Origin: Lederbergia graminis
Lineage (GTDB): Bacteria > Bacillota > Bacilli > Bacillales > Bacillaceae_C
Assembly (NCBI RefSeq): GCF_042655485.1
Contig: NZ_JBHSMC010000005.1
Coordinates: 62,001-126,000, forward strand
DNA length: 64,000 nucleotides
Reading direction: 5' to 3'
Below the pieces are notes generated by a model. The model did no database searches, was not told the origin of the DNA, and worked only from the letters and a program-made list of their open reading frames with translations. Made by a program: the position numbers and the translations under genes. Numbering within the stretch: the stretch's first letter is position 1; the number at the start of each line of letters is the position of its first letter. Below are positions 25,990 through 35,527 of this stretch, one piece after another.

Positions 25990-26741
25990 ACCCCTACCCC
26001 ACCTAATACAGCTTGTGTCTTAATAATATCGTTAAAGAAATCCTGTCTGCGCTCCTCGCCACGATTCAATTTCGTAAATATCTGTCCATCTTTAATAAAA
26101 ATAACTCGGCTACAATAGCTTGCTGCTTGTGGATCATGTGTGACCATCACAATAGTGGATTCACGTTTTGCATTAAGGTCGCTTAATTTATTCAATAGAT
26201 CTGAGGCAGATTTCGAGTCGAGGGCTCCTGTAGGTTCATCTGCAAAAATAATACTAGGTTCATGAACGAAAGCACGTGCAGCTGCAGTCCGTTGCTTTTG
26301 ACCACCAGAAATTTCATTTGGATACTTATCCTGTAACTCCAATATTCCTAATTCCTGCGCCACACCCTCAAACATCTTTTGTGCGACCTTTTTGGAAAAC
26401 TTATTGACAGTTAGTGGGAGCATAATATTTTCCTTGACTGTTAAAGTATCTAATAAATGATATTCCTGAAAAATAAATCCGAGGTGGCGTTTTCGAAACT
26501 CTGCTAGTTCCTTATCATTCATACTCGTGAATTCTTTCCCATCCACTCGAATTGAACCTGAACTCACACGGTCAATAGAGGAAAGCACATTTAACAAAGT
26601 TGTTTTACCAGAACCTGAGGGACCCATAATCCCGACAAACTCTCCCTTTTTCACTTCTATATCAATTTCTTTTAACACTTCTTGGCGGTTCCACTTGTTT
26701 CCGTACGTTTTTACTATTTTATTAGAATCTAATATATTCAA
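25986..26741 (-). CDS. bceA: ABC transporter ATPase BceA
   Basis: A 251-residue ATPase with Walker A GPSGSGKTT, Q-loop FIFQEYHLLDTLTV, signature ISGGQKQRT, Walker B IIFADEP and H-loop MVTHDP. It is strikingly similar to B. subtilis BceA from YGNKWNRQEVLKEIDI to the VLGGV end. Start: AAGGAG followed after nine bases by TTG-AAT-ATA; the TTG three codons earlier touches the binding site and is unlikely. It lies directly behind a BceR-type operator and is coupled to bceB. Confidence 0.94.
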   Translation of the reverse strand: MNILDSNKIVKTYGNKWNRQEVLKEIDIEVKKGEFVGIMGPSGSGKTTLLNVLSSIDRVSSGSIRVDGKEFTSMNDKELAEFRKRHLGFIFQEYHLLDTLTVKENIMLPLTVNKFSKKVAQKMFEGVAQELGILELQDKYPNEISGGQKQRTAAARAFVHEPSIIFADEPTGALDSKSASDLLNKLSDLNAKRESTIVMVTHDPQAASYCSRVIFIKDGQIFTKLNRGEERRQDFFNDIIKTQAVLGGVGV

Positions 26742-26814
26742 TCTTATCAACTCCTTAACTTTATTTTAGATGGGATTATGTCCTTTTTCCTTCGAATTGG
26801 CGAACAAAACACGA

Positions 26815-26842
26815 AAGCATGTGACATTTTTGTCACATGCTT
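26815..26842 (-). promoter_or_regulatory. BceR-type operator upstream of bceAB
   Basis: A perfect 12-bp palindrome with four central bases: AAGCATGTGACA, AAAA, TGTCACATGCTT. It contains the TNACA-N4-TGTNA pattern known for BceR-like regulators and overlaps the end of bceS. A CATAAT -10 with a poor -35 lies about 35 bases downstream, as expected for an activated promoter. It could be mistaken for a terminator but has no T run. Confidence 0.8.
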
Positions 26843-27837
26843 ATTAGCTTAATAAAGTCATTGCTTTTCGGAAAGGTCAACGTAATCTTTGTTCCTACTT
26901 CATACTTAGATTGGGCATCAATCTTAATTTTCAACGGTTTTGCTGCATTTTTTGTAAGGTATAGGCCCATTCCTGTTGCTGCGTGATCCCGATGATTAGT
27001 TGTGGAGGTAAAGCCTTTTTCAAAAATGCGCGGTAGGTCTTTCTCCTTTATTCCCCGTCCGTAATCTTGTATCTCCAGAACTACCGCACCATTTTTTTGA
27101 TAACTATGTATTTCAATCTCAGCATTTTCACTATACTTAACCGCATTGGATAGAATTTGTCGTACAATAAATTGAAGCCACTTCCCGTCAGAATAAACTT
27201 CAGGAGCCTCTAATGACATATCAAACCCAATACCCTTTTGTAAACACCATGTTTGCAAGGAACGTATTTCTGAAACAATTACCTTTTCCAAATGGACTCG
27301 TTCAATAAAAAGATCGTTTTCCATTAAAGGAATTCGACGAAGATGCAATTGTTGATCGAGAAGCAAATGTATTCTCAACCATTCAGACAATAATTGTTCT
27401 TTAAATTTGTCATCTTCTATTCTTTCAAGCATTAATTTTATCGTTGTTAATGGTGTCTTCACTTCATGAATCCATGATAATAACTCATCCTTTTCCTGCT
27501 CGACACTAGTTACATGATTACTTATTTCTTTTATATAGTAAGAATGTTGCTGTTTGATAGTAGATTCTATCACTTTTTCAAATGGTGTCTTTCCTTCCTG
27601 AATATTTTCAATACCAATTTTGGGGTCCCATTCTTCCATATTTTTATAAAATAGCACTTCTCGATTATATTGAATAACAAAAAATATAATAAAAATGACA
27701 AAAAACAACAATACAATATATAGCATAGATTGAAATGAAAGAGATGGATCCAGATACCCGATTAACAGGATTATACCTTGAAAAAAAAAGAATAGTAGAA
27801 TCCAACTCCACCTTTCTAACAGATATTTCTTCATCAT
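26833..27837 (-). CDS. bceS: Intramembrane-sensing histidine kinase BceS
   Basis: A 334-residue kinase (the same length as B. subtilis BceS) with two N-terminal membrane helices joined by a very short loop and no extracellular sensor domain, the mark of kinases that read the state of their ABC transporter. The phospho-acceptor His is in SWIHEVKTPLTTIK; the ATPase domain has ILSNAVKYS, VLEIQDYGRGI and ATGMGLYLTKNAA. It overlaps bceR by four bases. The stop codon is inside the BceR operator. Confidence 0.92.
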   Translation of the reverse strand: MMKKYLLERWSWILLFFFFQGIILLIGYLDPSLSFQSMLYIVLLFFVIFIIFFVIQYNREVLFYKNMEEWDPKIGIENIQEGKTPFEKVIESTIKQQHSYYIKEISNHVTSVEQEKDELLSWIHEVKTPLTTIKLMLERIEDDKFKEQLLSEWLRIHLLLDQQLHLRRIPLMENDLFIERVHLEKVIVSEIRSLQTWCLQKGIGFDMSLEAPEVYSDGKWLQFIVRQILSNAVKYSENAEIEIHSYQKNGAVVLEIQDYGRGIKEKDLPRIFEKGFTSTTNHRDHAATGMGLYLTKNAAKPLKIKIDAQSKYEVGTKITLTFPKSNDFIKLISM

Positions 27838-28529
27838 TTCGAGGCATCCTCTTCTCTTGCCATGTATCCTTGTCCAACTTTTGTTTCAATATATTGACCA
27901 AGATTAATTTCTTCTAGTCGTTTTCTTAATCGGTTCACATTTACTGTTAAGGTATTGTCGCTTACAAAGCGTTCATCATCCCATAAACTTTTGATAAGTT
28001 TCTCGCGGCTGACAATTTGGTTCGCATGCTCGATTAGGTTTTTTAAAATAAACATTTCATTTTTCGTCAACTCTATCTTGCCGACCTTATTTTGCACGGT
28101 ATTCTTTACGTAATCTACAGAAGCTCCATTCCAAACTTTCAGCTGAATTTGATGCTCAAGACTATAGTTGTATACTCGCCTTAGGATTGCCTGAATCTTT
28201 GCAATGAGTACATCAAAATGAAACGGCTTCTGTACAAAATCATCTGCACCAAGCTGCATGGACATAACCATATCTGTCGGATGGTCTCTAGATGATAGAA
28301 AAATTATGGGAACCTTTGAATACGTTCGAATCATACGACACCAGTAAAAACCATCATACTTCGGTAATTGAATATCAATAATGACAAGATCTGGCTGAAT
28401 AGTCGAAAACTCCTTCATCACGTTGTTAAAATCCTCAACACCATACACATCGTACGACCATTGTGAAAGCCGTTCCTTCATTTCTTTATATAACGTAATA
28501 TCATCTTCAACTAACAGGATTTTAAACAC
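27834..28529 (-). CDS. bceR: Response regulator BceR
   Basis: A 231-residue OmpR-type regulator: receiver domain with the acidic pocket (LLVEDD), phospho-acceptor Asp in LVIIDIQLPKYDG and Lys in DFVQKPF, then a winged-helix DNA-binding domain ending VGQGYMA. It is first in bceRS-bceAB and should activate bceAB through the palindrome described above. A TATAAT -10 lies about 70 bases upstream, without a clear -35. Confidence 0.92.
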   Translation of the reverse strand: MFKILLVEDDITLYKEMKERLSQWSYDVYGVEDFNNVMKEFSTIQPDLVIIDIQLPKYDGFYWCRMIRTYSKVPIIFLSSRDHPTDMVMSMQLGADDFVQKPFHFDVLIAKIQAILRRVYNYSLEHQIQLKVWNGASVDYVKNTVQNKVGKIELTKNEMFILKNLIEHANQIVSREKLIKSLWDDERFVSDNTLTVNVNRLRKRLEEINLGQYIETKVGQGYMAREEDASK

Positions 28530-28698
28530 AATATCACCATTTCTTTCAGTTGGACATTCGCGACGAGACTATGTCCTATAATACTTTTATTATACCAAAT
28601 GAAAGTTGGTAATTTTTATTATCAATATTTCTCCTATTAATAATTTTAAAGGAAATTCCTCTAATTCAAATCGAATAGTTCCTGTTATATATTTATGT

Positions 28699-28737
28699 AA
28701 AAAAATAACCCTCCAAACTTAAATCTGTTCGGAGGGT
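28699..28737 (-). terminator. Terminator after the class A PBP gene
   Basis: On the minus strand ACCCTCCGAAC and GTTTGGAGGGT pair (one G-T) around an eight-base loop, followed by TATTTTTTT, directly past the stop codon. Confidence 0.88.
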
Positions 28738-28742
28738 AAATG

Positions 28743-31652
28743 TTAATCTTCTATATCTTCTGTATTGCCATGTTCTCCACGATTGTTTCCATTTTCATTT
28801 CCATTGTTGCCTCTGTTCTCATTATTACCGTTATTTCCTCTATTTTCGTTATTTCCATTATTTTTATCTTCATCTTTCCCTTTATCATCGTCAGGGTTTG
28901 TCGTTTCAACTGTTTCTTCTTCACCAACAACATTAGATGGTGCTGATTCAGTACCAGCGATGTCAACTGCAACAACGTAGTAACGACCTTTTCCTCCATT
29001 GAAAGCAAGATCTGCGTCAGCAGTAATTGCTGCTAGTTTGTCTCCAGCTTCAGAATATACTCGGTAACCAACTACATCTTTACTAGAGGAAGGTTCCCAT
29101 TTGATTTTGCCATCCTGAACTGACGTTTTCACAGTAGCAGGTGCTGAGCCATCATCTTCTATTTTGGCATCTGCAACAAAGATGTCTTTCCACTTGTTAT
29201 CTTTTGGAATTATTTGAGAAAAATCTTTTACATAACCTAGTGAAATTTCTTTAATAAATTCCGGATCTATTAACATTCCTGGCTTCGTAAATTCTTCTGG
29301 TGTAGACGGGAGTGCCATGTATTTCTTATCGCCAATCGCTACATAGCGACCATTACCAAGCACATCATCTGCTTTATCAGGAACGAATTTCGCATTGAAA
29401 ATGTCAGTGTTAATAAGACCAGCTTTCGTACAAGCATCCGATGGCAACATACCCGAAACGGAACAATATGATCTATTGACGATTCCACCAGGCATTTTAA
29501 AGCGCTCTTCCCCATTGACTATTTCTGGAGCTACTTCATGTGCTGCATTCATTAAATTTGCCCATATTTGATAATTTCGGAAGCTCTCGCTATTTCCTGG
29601 AACTGTTAGGCTTCTATTCGATCCATATCCAATCCATGTTCCAAATGTAACATTTGGATTAGAAGCAACAAGCCATGAATCCCTCGCTTGATTGGATGTA
29701 CCAGTTTTACCAGCTAAATCTGTTTTAAAATTTAACATACCTGGTATAGCTGTTGCAGTACCGTATTTAAATACGTCCCGCATAACATCTAACATTAAAT
29801 AGGCTGTTTGTGGACTGAACACATCCACAGGCTCCACCTTATGTTCATAAACAACATTACCATCTTTGTCTGTAATTTTATCAATCATGTAAGCATCCAC
29901 AAATTTACCACCATTGGCAAAGGTAGTGTATGCATTCGTGTTTTCTTCAACAGTTACACCATTTGTCATACCACCAAGAGCAAGTGATGGATACGTATAC
30001 TCCTCTGGTGTTACACTCGTAAAGCCCATTTTTTCTAAGTATTTTGCAGGCTTTTGATCTAAAATCCTCATATATGTTGCAACTGCAGAGGCATTATATG
30101 ATTTTGCCAGTGCATACCTAGTCGTAATAAGCCCGTAAAATCTTCCTACAGAAAAGTTATTTGGCGTATAAGGCTTTGCACCAGGAATCGGAATCTCATA
30201 TGGTAAATCAGCTACGATTGATCCCGGTGCAGCAGCTCCTAGCTCGTATGCTGGTGCATAAACAAGTAATGGCTTCATTGTAGAACCATTTGGACGTTTT
30301 GCATCTGTAGCGTGATTCATTTGCTCTAATTCAAAATCACGTCCACCAATAAAACTCAAAATTTTCCCAGTGCTATTTTCAATCATAATCCCACCAATTT
30401 GCACCGGATCATCTACAGTTTCAATTTCTCCAGTTTCAGGATTTTTTCTTTTTGTTTTATATGTTGGTCCATAATTTTTATAAGCATCTTTCGTTTTCTG
30501 GTGTATATCATATATTTCTTTTTTAATTGTTGAATGGATATTATACCCATTTTGGCGTATATCTCGGTTTGCTAATGTCGAATACTTCTCATATAACTTA
30601 TTATCCGCATCTAGATCTTCCTTTGTATATCCATCTTGTTCCGCAAGTACATATGTCATCACTTTGACTGCTCTTTTTTCTATTTCAAACGTTAAGGCTG
30701 GATATTTTTCAAAGGTTCTAGGTTGTTTCGGAATAAAATCTTTCGTTATATCATATTTTATTGCTTCTTGGTATTCTTCCTCTGTTATATATCCCTCTCG
30801 CAACATTCTACTCAAAACAGTTTTCATTCTGTTAAGCCCAGGCTCTAAATATTCAGCATCCTTTACTTCACCTTTATTTGTAAAAGGTGTATATCTGAAT
30901 GGACTTTGTGGCAAACCAGCTATAAAGGCAGATTGTGGTAAATTCAAATCCTTTGCATCGATTCCAAAGATTCCCCTTGCTGCTGCTTGTACACCACCTA
31001 TATTTTGCCCAGATGAGTTACGACCGAATGTCGAAACATTTAAATACGCTTCTAAAATCTCGTCTTTTTCCATAAACCGTTCTACACGAAGTGCAAGGAG
31101 TACTTCTTTAGCTTTTCGATCAAAGGAGACTTCATTTGTTAATATTTGGTTTTTAATTAATTGCTGTGTTAATGTACTTCCACCTGATTGAACAGCTGAA
31201 TTAGTAAATTCCTGAAATACTGCACGGAATAACGCCTTTGGTACAACACCATTATGATCATAAAAATATTCATCTTCTGTAGCAATTACTGCATTTTTCA
31301 GATGTTCTGATACATCTTCAATTGCAACTTCAACCCGGTCAATGTCGGATCGTAACTTACCCAATGGTTTATTATCAGCAAAATATAAAGTAGATGTTTC
31401 TTCATATTGATAAATATTTTTTACCATTGATTCTTCTGCTCTTACTTTTTCATCTTTCACTAAAGATGCAAAATAACCTGCACCCACTCCGCCTACAAAA
31501 GCACCGCCAATTAACCCTACAATAACGAGTAACAAAACAAGATTCCAAACGACTCCGTATGTAATACGTAATCCTTTGACAACTCGCTTATATCGAAGTG
31601 TTGAAATAGATGATTTCAACCTCTCCCAACCTTTATTCCAATTTATATTCAT
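28743..31652 (-). CDS. Class A penicillin-binding protein (PBP1A family)
   Basis: A 969-residue bifunctional murein synthase. One anchor helix (about residues 30-58) precedes a GT51 transglycosylase domain (ATEDEYFYDHNG, GGSTLTQQLIKN). The transpeptidase domain has its SxxK in GSTMKPLL, SxN in KSYNAS and KTG in AGKTGTSNQ. A fibronectin type III-like segment (residues 820-910) is followed by an Asn/Gly/Glu-rich tail of about 50 residues with NNENRGNNG repeats. The gene is divergent from tyrS. It is a PonA-type enzyme, but I leave the symbol open because Bacillaceae carry several paralogues. Confidence 0.92.
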   Translation of the reverse strand: MNINWNKGWERLKSSISTLRYKRVVKGLRITYGVVWNLVLLLVIVGLIGGAFVGGVGAGYFASLVKDEKVRAEESMVKNIYQYEETSTLYFADNKPLGKLRSDIDRVEVAIEDVSEHLKNAVIATEDEYFYDHNGVVPKALFRAVFQEFTNSAVQSGGSTLTQQLIKNQILTNEVSFDRKAKEVLLALRVERFMEKDEILEAYLNVSTFGRNSSGQNIGGVQAAARGIFGIDAKDLNLPQSAFIAGLPQSPFRYTPFTNKGEVKDAEYLEPGLNRMKTVLSRMLREGYITEEEYQEAIKYDITKDFIPKQPRTFEKYPALTFEIEKRAVKVMTYVLAEQDGYTKEDLDADNKLYEKYSTLANRDIRQNGYNIHSTIKKEIYDIHQKTKDAYKNYGPTYKTKRKNPETGEIETVDDPVQIGGIMIENSTGKILSFIGGRDFELEQMNHATDAKRPNGSTMKPLLVYAPAYELGAAAPGSIVADLPYEIPIPGAKPYTPNNFSVGRFYGLITTRYALAKSYNASAVATYMRILDQKPAKYLEKMGFTSVTPEEYTYPSLALGGMTNGVTVEENTNAYTTFANGGKFVDAYMIDKITDKDGNVVYEHKVEPVDVFSPQTAYLMLDVMRDVFKYGTATAIPGMLNFKTDLAGKTGTSNQARDSWLVASNPNVTFGTWIGYGSNRSLTVPGNSESFRNYQIWANLMNAAHEVAPEIVNGEERFKMPGGIVNRSYCSVSGMLPSDACTKAGLINTDIFNAKFVPDKADDVLGNGRYVAIGDKKYMALPSTPEEFTKPGMLIDPEFIKEISLGYVKDFSQIIPKDNKWKDIFVADAKIEDDGSAPATVKTSVQDGKIKWEPSSSKDVVGYRVYSEAGDKLAAITADADLAFNGGKGRYYVVAVDIAGTESAPSNVVGEEETVETTNPDDDKGKDEDKNNGNNENRGNNGNNENRGNNGNENGNNRGEHGNTEDIED

Positions 31653-31764
31653 TCATTTATTCCCCCTAAAAATCATTCCTATTATAGCATACTTACAAGG
31701 GTTGTCAGAAAAAATTTCAAACGCTATTTGACAATCATCTTTAATTATGTTTAAAATACGATAT

Positions 31765-32038
31765 ATTATTGAATAATTTTAACTTTGATAGGAATTAGTA
31801 GTCAACTGTCCCTGTAGTATAGAGAGCCGATGTTTGGTGCAAATCGGCACATACAGATTGATGAATTACCTCCTTGAGTTTTTATCGTGAATATAATGAC
31901 ATATTTCATGTTTTTATTATTAGCGATAAACGGTGAAAATCACCGTTATAAATGTGGAGTGGGGAATTTTTTTTCCCAAGTTGGGTGGTAACACGGTGAA
32001 TAATCGTCCCTTCGTTTATACGAAGGGGCGTTTTTTAT
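31765..32038 (+). ncRNA. Tyrosine T-box leader of tyrS
   Basis: A promoter TTGACA, 18 bp, TAAAAT starts at 31728. The leader has the T-box core (AGTTGGGTGGTAACACGG), a stem I region with AGAGAGCCGATG and GGTGCAAATCGGC, a UAC tyrosine triplet near 31867, and a terminator (CGTCCCTTCG / CGAAGGGGCG plus TTTTTT, 32005-32038). Uncharged tRNA-Tyr should favour the antiterminator and raise tyrS expression. Confidence 0.92.
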
Positions 32039-32067
32039 TACTCGAAAACATGAAAGTGGGGATAACA

Positions 32068-33330
32068 TTGGAACAATTATTAGAAGACTTAAGATGGCGT
32101 GGCATTATATATCAAGAAACAGATGCAGAAGGAATGGCAGAGACGTTAAGCAAAGAAAAGATCTCCTTATATTGTGGAGTTGATCCAACTGCAGATAGTA
32201 TGCATATTGGTCACTTATTACCGTTTCTAACGCTAAAAAGATTCCAGCAGCACGGACATCGACCAATTGTGCTTGTAGGCGGTGCAACAGGTCTTATTGG
32301 CGACCCTAGTGGAAAGAAAGAAGAACGTAAGCTCCAAACTATTGAACAAGTTCAAAAAAATGTCCAAGGGATTCAAAAACAATTAGAACAAATATTTGAT
32401 TTTTCTGGTGAAAATGGAGCAGTCATGGCGAATAACTATGACTGGGTAAGTTCTATTGATTTAATTTCATTCTTGAGAGACTACGGTAAAAATATTGGTG
32501 TTAACTACATGCTTGCGAAAGATACTATCGCATCTAGATTAGATACTGGAATCTCATTTACTGAATTCACGTATACTATTCTCCAAGCAATTGACTTCTA
32601 CCATCTATACAAAAATTTTGATTGTAAAATGCAAATTGGTGGTAGTGATCAATGGGGAAACATCACTACAGGTCTTGAAATGATTAGAAAAATGGCAGGA
32701 GAAGGTGCTAAAGCTTACGGAATGACGATTCCTCTTGTTACAAAAGCAGATGGTACTAAATTCGGAAAAACGGAAGGCGGAGCAATTTGGCTTGATCCAG
32801 AGAAGACTACTCCTTATGAGTTCTATCAATTCTGGGTAAATACTGCAGATGCTGATGTTATTAAGTACTTAAAGTTCTTCACATTTGTAGAGAAAAGTGA
32901 AATTGAAGCATTAGAAATATCAGTGAATGAAGAACCACATTTACGTAAAGCACAACGTAAATTAGCAGAAGAAATGACAAAATTAATTCATGGAGAAGCC
33001 GCTCTTGAACAAGCACTTAAGATTACGGAAGCTTTGTTCAGTGGAGATATTAGCAGTTTATCTGTAGATGAAATCGAACAAGGATTTAAAGATGTTCCAT
33101 CCTATCAACATGACAGTGATGAAATGGCATTAGTAGAAGTACTCGTAGCTGGTAAAATCTCCTCTTCTAAACGCCAAGCTAGAGAAGATATCCAAAATGG
33201 CGCAATCTCTATTAATGGTGAACGAGTTACAGATGTACAGTACAACTTAGAGGAAAATGACAAAATTGGTGGTAAATTCACTGTAATCCGTCGTGGGAAG
33301 AAAAAATACCATTTAGTTGAATATAAATAA
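32068..33330 (+). CDS. tyrS: Tyrosyl-tRNA synthetase
   Basis: A class Ic synthetase of about 420 residues. The HIGH-type motif is in ADSMHIGHLLPF, the KMSKS equivalent in GTKFGKTEGG, and a C-terminal S4-like RNA-binding domain begins near ISSSKRQAREDI. I favour the TTG start (GTGGGGATAACA before TTG-GAA-CAA), which fits the usual N-terminus; an ATG six codons upstream is possible. Regulated by the T-box directly upstream and followed by a strong terminator. Confidence 0.96.
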   Translation: MEQLLEDLRWRGIIYQETDAEGMAETLSKEKISLYCGVDPTADSMHIGHLLPFLTLKRFQQHGHRPIVLVGGATGLIGDPSGKKEERKLQTIEQVQKNVQGIQKQLEQIFDFSGENGAVMANNYDWVSSIDLISFLRDYGKNIGVNYMLAKDTIASRLDTGISFTEFTYTILQAIDFYHLYKNFDCKMQIGGSDQWGNITTGLEMIRKMAGEGAKAYGMTIPLVTKADGTKFGKTEGGAIWLDPEKTTPYEFYQFWVNTADADVIKYLKFFTFVEKSEIEALEISVNEEPHLRKAQRKLAEEMTKLIHGEAALEQALKITEALFSGDISSLSVDEIEQGFKDVPSYQHDSDEMALVEVLVAGKISSSKRQAREDIQNGAISINGERVTDVQYNLEENDKIGGKFTVIRRGKKKYHLVEYK

Positions 33331-33362
33331 GGCATTTTAACAAACCTAAATAGTATATGAAC

Positions 33363-33398
33363 AAAGGTATAATTCTTTTAATCAGAATTATACCTTTT
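33363..33398 (+). terminator. Terminator after tyrS
   Basis: AAAGGTATAATTCT and AGAATTATACCTTT are a perfect 14-bp pair with a seven-base loop and a short T tail. Confidence 0.85.
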
Positions 33399-33403
33399 AT
33401 TCA

Positions 33404-33417
33404 TGTACACGTGTTCA
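33404..33417 (+). promoter_or_regulatory. Candidate cre (CcpA) site upstream of acuA
   Basis: TGTACACGTGTTCA keeps the TG, central CG and CA of the catabolite-responsive element but departs from consensus at two symmetric positions. acu genes are CcpA-controlled in B. subtilis, and ccpA itself is the next gene here. It lies between a terminator and the acuA start. Confidence 0.3.
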
Positions 33418-33471
33418 TCTACTGCAAGAACTAATATAACTTTCCGCCTCTGAGGGAGGTATACTTAATTA

Positions 33472-34113
33472 ATGAAACATAATAAGACATATCATTCAAA
33501 AGAAGTTAGAACAATAAATGGTCCCCTCCATATTGAAGGTCCTATTACAACAGACCTGTTATCTTCTTTAGATTTTCACGAAGACTTAACATCATTTCGA
33601 CCTGCCAATCTACAACATAAAGCCCTCATTGAGATTTCTAAGCTACCGGAAGGCAGAATCATAATAGCTAGAAATGATAATCAAATTGTAGGTTATGTAA
33701 CTTTTCTATATCCCCATCCACTTGAAAGATGGTCTCATGGAAAAATGAAGGATTTAATAGAGCTTGGTGCAATTGAAGTTATCCCCTTTTTTAGAGCCTC
33801 AGGAGTTGGAAAATCCTTATTATCTGTTTCCATGATGGATGAAGCAATGGAAAACTATATTATTATCTCTACTGAATATCATTGGCATTGGGATTTAAAA
33901 GGAACGAACTTAACAATATGGGAATATCGAAAAATGATGGAAAAGTTGATGCATCATGGTGGTTTACGTTTATGTGAGACAGATGACCCTGAAATTACGT
34001 CCCATTCAGCTAATTGTTTAATGGTAAGAGTAGGTAAACAAGTTCCTAGAGAATCACTTCAACAATTCCATCGTCTTAGATTTATGCATCAATATAGTAA
34101 AAATTTGAACTAA
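33472..34113 (+). CDS. acuA: Acetyl-CoA synthetase acetyltransferase AcuA
   Basis: A 213-residue GNAT-family protein matching AcuA, which in B. subtilis acetylates and inactivates acetyl-CoA synthetase AcsA. The GNAT core is visible: GYVTFLYPHP, then IEVIPFFRASGVGKSLL for acetyl-CoA binding. GGGAGG precedes the ATG. In B. subtilis acuA heads acuABC beside acsA; here acuB, acuC and acsA are all missing from the neighbourhood and acuA faces ccpA tail to tail, so its deacetylase and target must be elsewhere or absent. Confidence 0.9.
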   Translation: MKHNKTYHSKEVRTINGPLHIEGPITTDLLSSLDFHEDLTSFRPANLQHKALIEISKLPEGRIIIARNDNQIVGYVTFLYPHPLERWSHGKMKDLIELGAIEVIPFFRASGVGKSLLSVSMMDEAMENYIIISTEYHWHWDLKGTNLTIWEYRKMMEKLMHHGGLRLCETDDPEITSHSANCLMVRVGKQVPRESLQQFHRLRFMHQYSKNLN

Positions 34114-34122
34114 ATCACTTTC

Positions 34123-34177
34123 ATCAAAAAAAATAACGGGCACAGATAATTTACACACTGTACACCGCCCGTTATTT
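34123..34177. terminator. Bidirectional terminator between acuA and ccpA
   Basis: AAATAACGGGC and GCCCGTTATTT pair around a long loop; eight A before the stem give a good T run for ccpA on the minus strand. Confidence 0.8.
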
Positions 34178-34179
34178 CC

Positions 34180-35178
34180 TTATTTTGTTGTTGATCTAAA
34201 TTCAATTCGATGTGGTAAAATAACTTTATTTTCATCCACTTTTTCTTTGTTCATAAACTTTGTTAATAAGCGCATCGCTACTGCACCAATGTCATATAAC
34301 GGTTGCACTATAGAGGAGAGCTGAGGTCTCACCATTAACGTAAGTCTTGTATCATCAGATGAAATTACTTCTAAATCATTAGGAATAGACAACCCTTGAT
34401 CTTGCGCACCATGCATTATACCTAATGCCATTTCATCATTACCAGCTAATACTGCTGTTGGTTTTTCATCTAATTCTGTTAATTTTGCCCAAGTTTCGAT
34501 ACCAGAATCGTAAGTATCATCACCTTCAATGACATAATCCTCACGATATTCAAGCCCTGCCTTTTCTAAAGCTTCTTTATATCCTGTAAGCTTTTCATCC
34601 TGATTAATAGAATTATGAAGAGGTCCAATCGCATATGCTATTTTCGTATGACCTTTCTCGATAAAGGAAGAAACAGCGTCAAATGCAGCTTGTCTATAAT
34701 CAATATTGACAGACGGGATTACACCTGATTGTTCCATCGTACCTGCTAATACAATTGGTACTGGAGAGCGTTTAAATTCCTCAATATGCTTATCCGTTAT
34801 ATTTCCACCCATAAATAGTATGCCGTCTACTTGTTTTCCAAGCATATTATTTAATAACAACATTTCTTTATTTAAGTTTTGATCAGAGTTACTTAGAATA
34901 ATATTGTATTTATACATTGTAGCTATATCATCTATTCCTCGAGCAAGTTCAGCATAAAGGATATTTGATATATCAGGAATAATTACACCAACAGTGGTTG
35001 TTTTCTTACTAGCTAGTCCACGTGCCACTGCATTAGGTCGATATTCAAGTCGATCAATCACTTCTAATACTTTCTTACGGGTTGCGGGTTTAACATTAGG
35101 ATTACCATTCACTACTCTTGAAACAGTTGCCATAGAAACATTAGCTTCTCTAGCAACGTCATAAATAGTAATATTCAT
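34180..35178 (-). CDS. ccpA: Catabolite control protein A
   Basis: A 332-residue LacI-family regulator that, with HPr-Ser-P, controls carbon catabolite genes. The HTH and hinge (TIYDVAREANVSMATVSRVV; YRPNAVARGLASKKTTTVGV) and the effector domain are nearly identical in pattern to B. subtilis CcpA. I chose the ATG ten bases after TAGGAG; an upstream GTG sits too close to that site. TTTGCA, 18 bp, TATGAT upstream may be its promoter. The remaining upstream space (about 300 bases to ytxH) shows only the ytxH terminator. Confidence 0.96.
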   Translation of the reverse strand: MNITIYDVAREANVSMATVSRVVNGNPNVKPATRKKVLEVIDRLEYRPNAVARGLASKKTTTVGVIIPDISNILYAELARGIDDIATMYKYNIILSNSDQNLNKEMLLLNNMLGKQVDGILFMGGNITDKHIEEFKRSPVPIVLAGTMEQSGVIPSVNIDYRQAAFDAVSSFIEKGHTKIAYAIGPLHNSINQDEKLTGYKEALEKAGLEYREDYVIEGDDTYDSGIETWAKLTELDEKPTAVLAGNDEMALGIMHGAQDQGLSIPNDLEVISSDDTRLTLMVRPQLSSIVQPLYDIGAVAMRLLTKFMNKEKVDENKVILPHRIEFRSTTK

Positions 35179-35486
35179 TCCATTCACACTCCTAAATTAA
35201 CATCAAATTTATATGGTTAATTTACCTGTTCCTTCTTAGTATTGCTTCACATCATCATAAGATACAGCAAAACCTTCTGCAAACTTCACTTAAATTCGAC
35301 AATTTTCTCAAAATTTAGTGATTTGTTTCACAATCATTATTAAAGAATTGGGAAAAGGAAGCAAGTAATTCCTAGAAGATTCTACTAACAATGTAATTCC
35401 AGAAACCTTCTTATACTATAATAACAGAAAAACTTAATTTGTAATAATATTCCTGCTCATTTAAAGGAATTTTTTATATACAATAA

Positions 35487-35511
35487 ACAGGTAGCATTTT
35501 TTGCTACCTGT
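35487..35511 (-). terminator. Terminator after ytxH
   Basis: ACAGGTAGCA and TGCTACCTGT form a perfect 10-bp stem with a five-base loop, close to the ytxH stop. The T tail on the minus strand is short (TTTATTG). Confidence 0.75.
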
Positions 35512-35527
35512 AATATAACATCCGCTA

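Noticed and set aside
26815..26842. Palindrome read as a terminator after bceS
   Set aside because: It has no T run and matches the BceR operator pattern at the expected place.
28740..28980. Plus-strand open frames opposite the PBP tail
   Set aside because: They are low-complexity shadows of the repetitive Asn/Gly-rich coding sequence.
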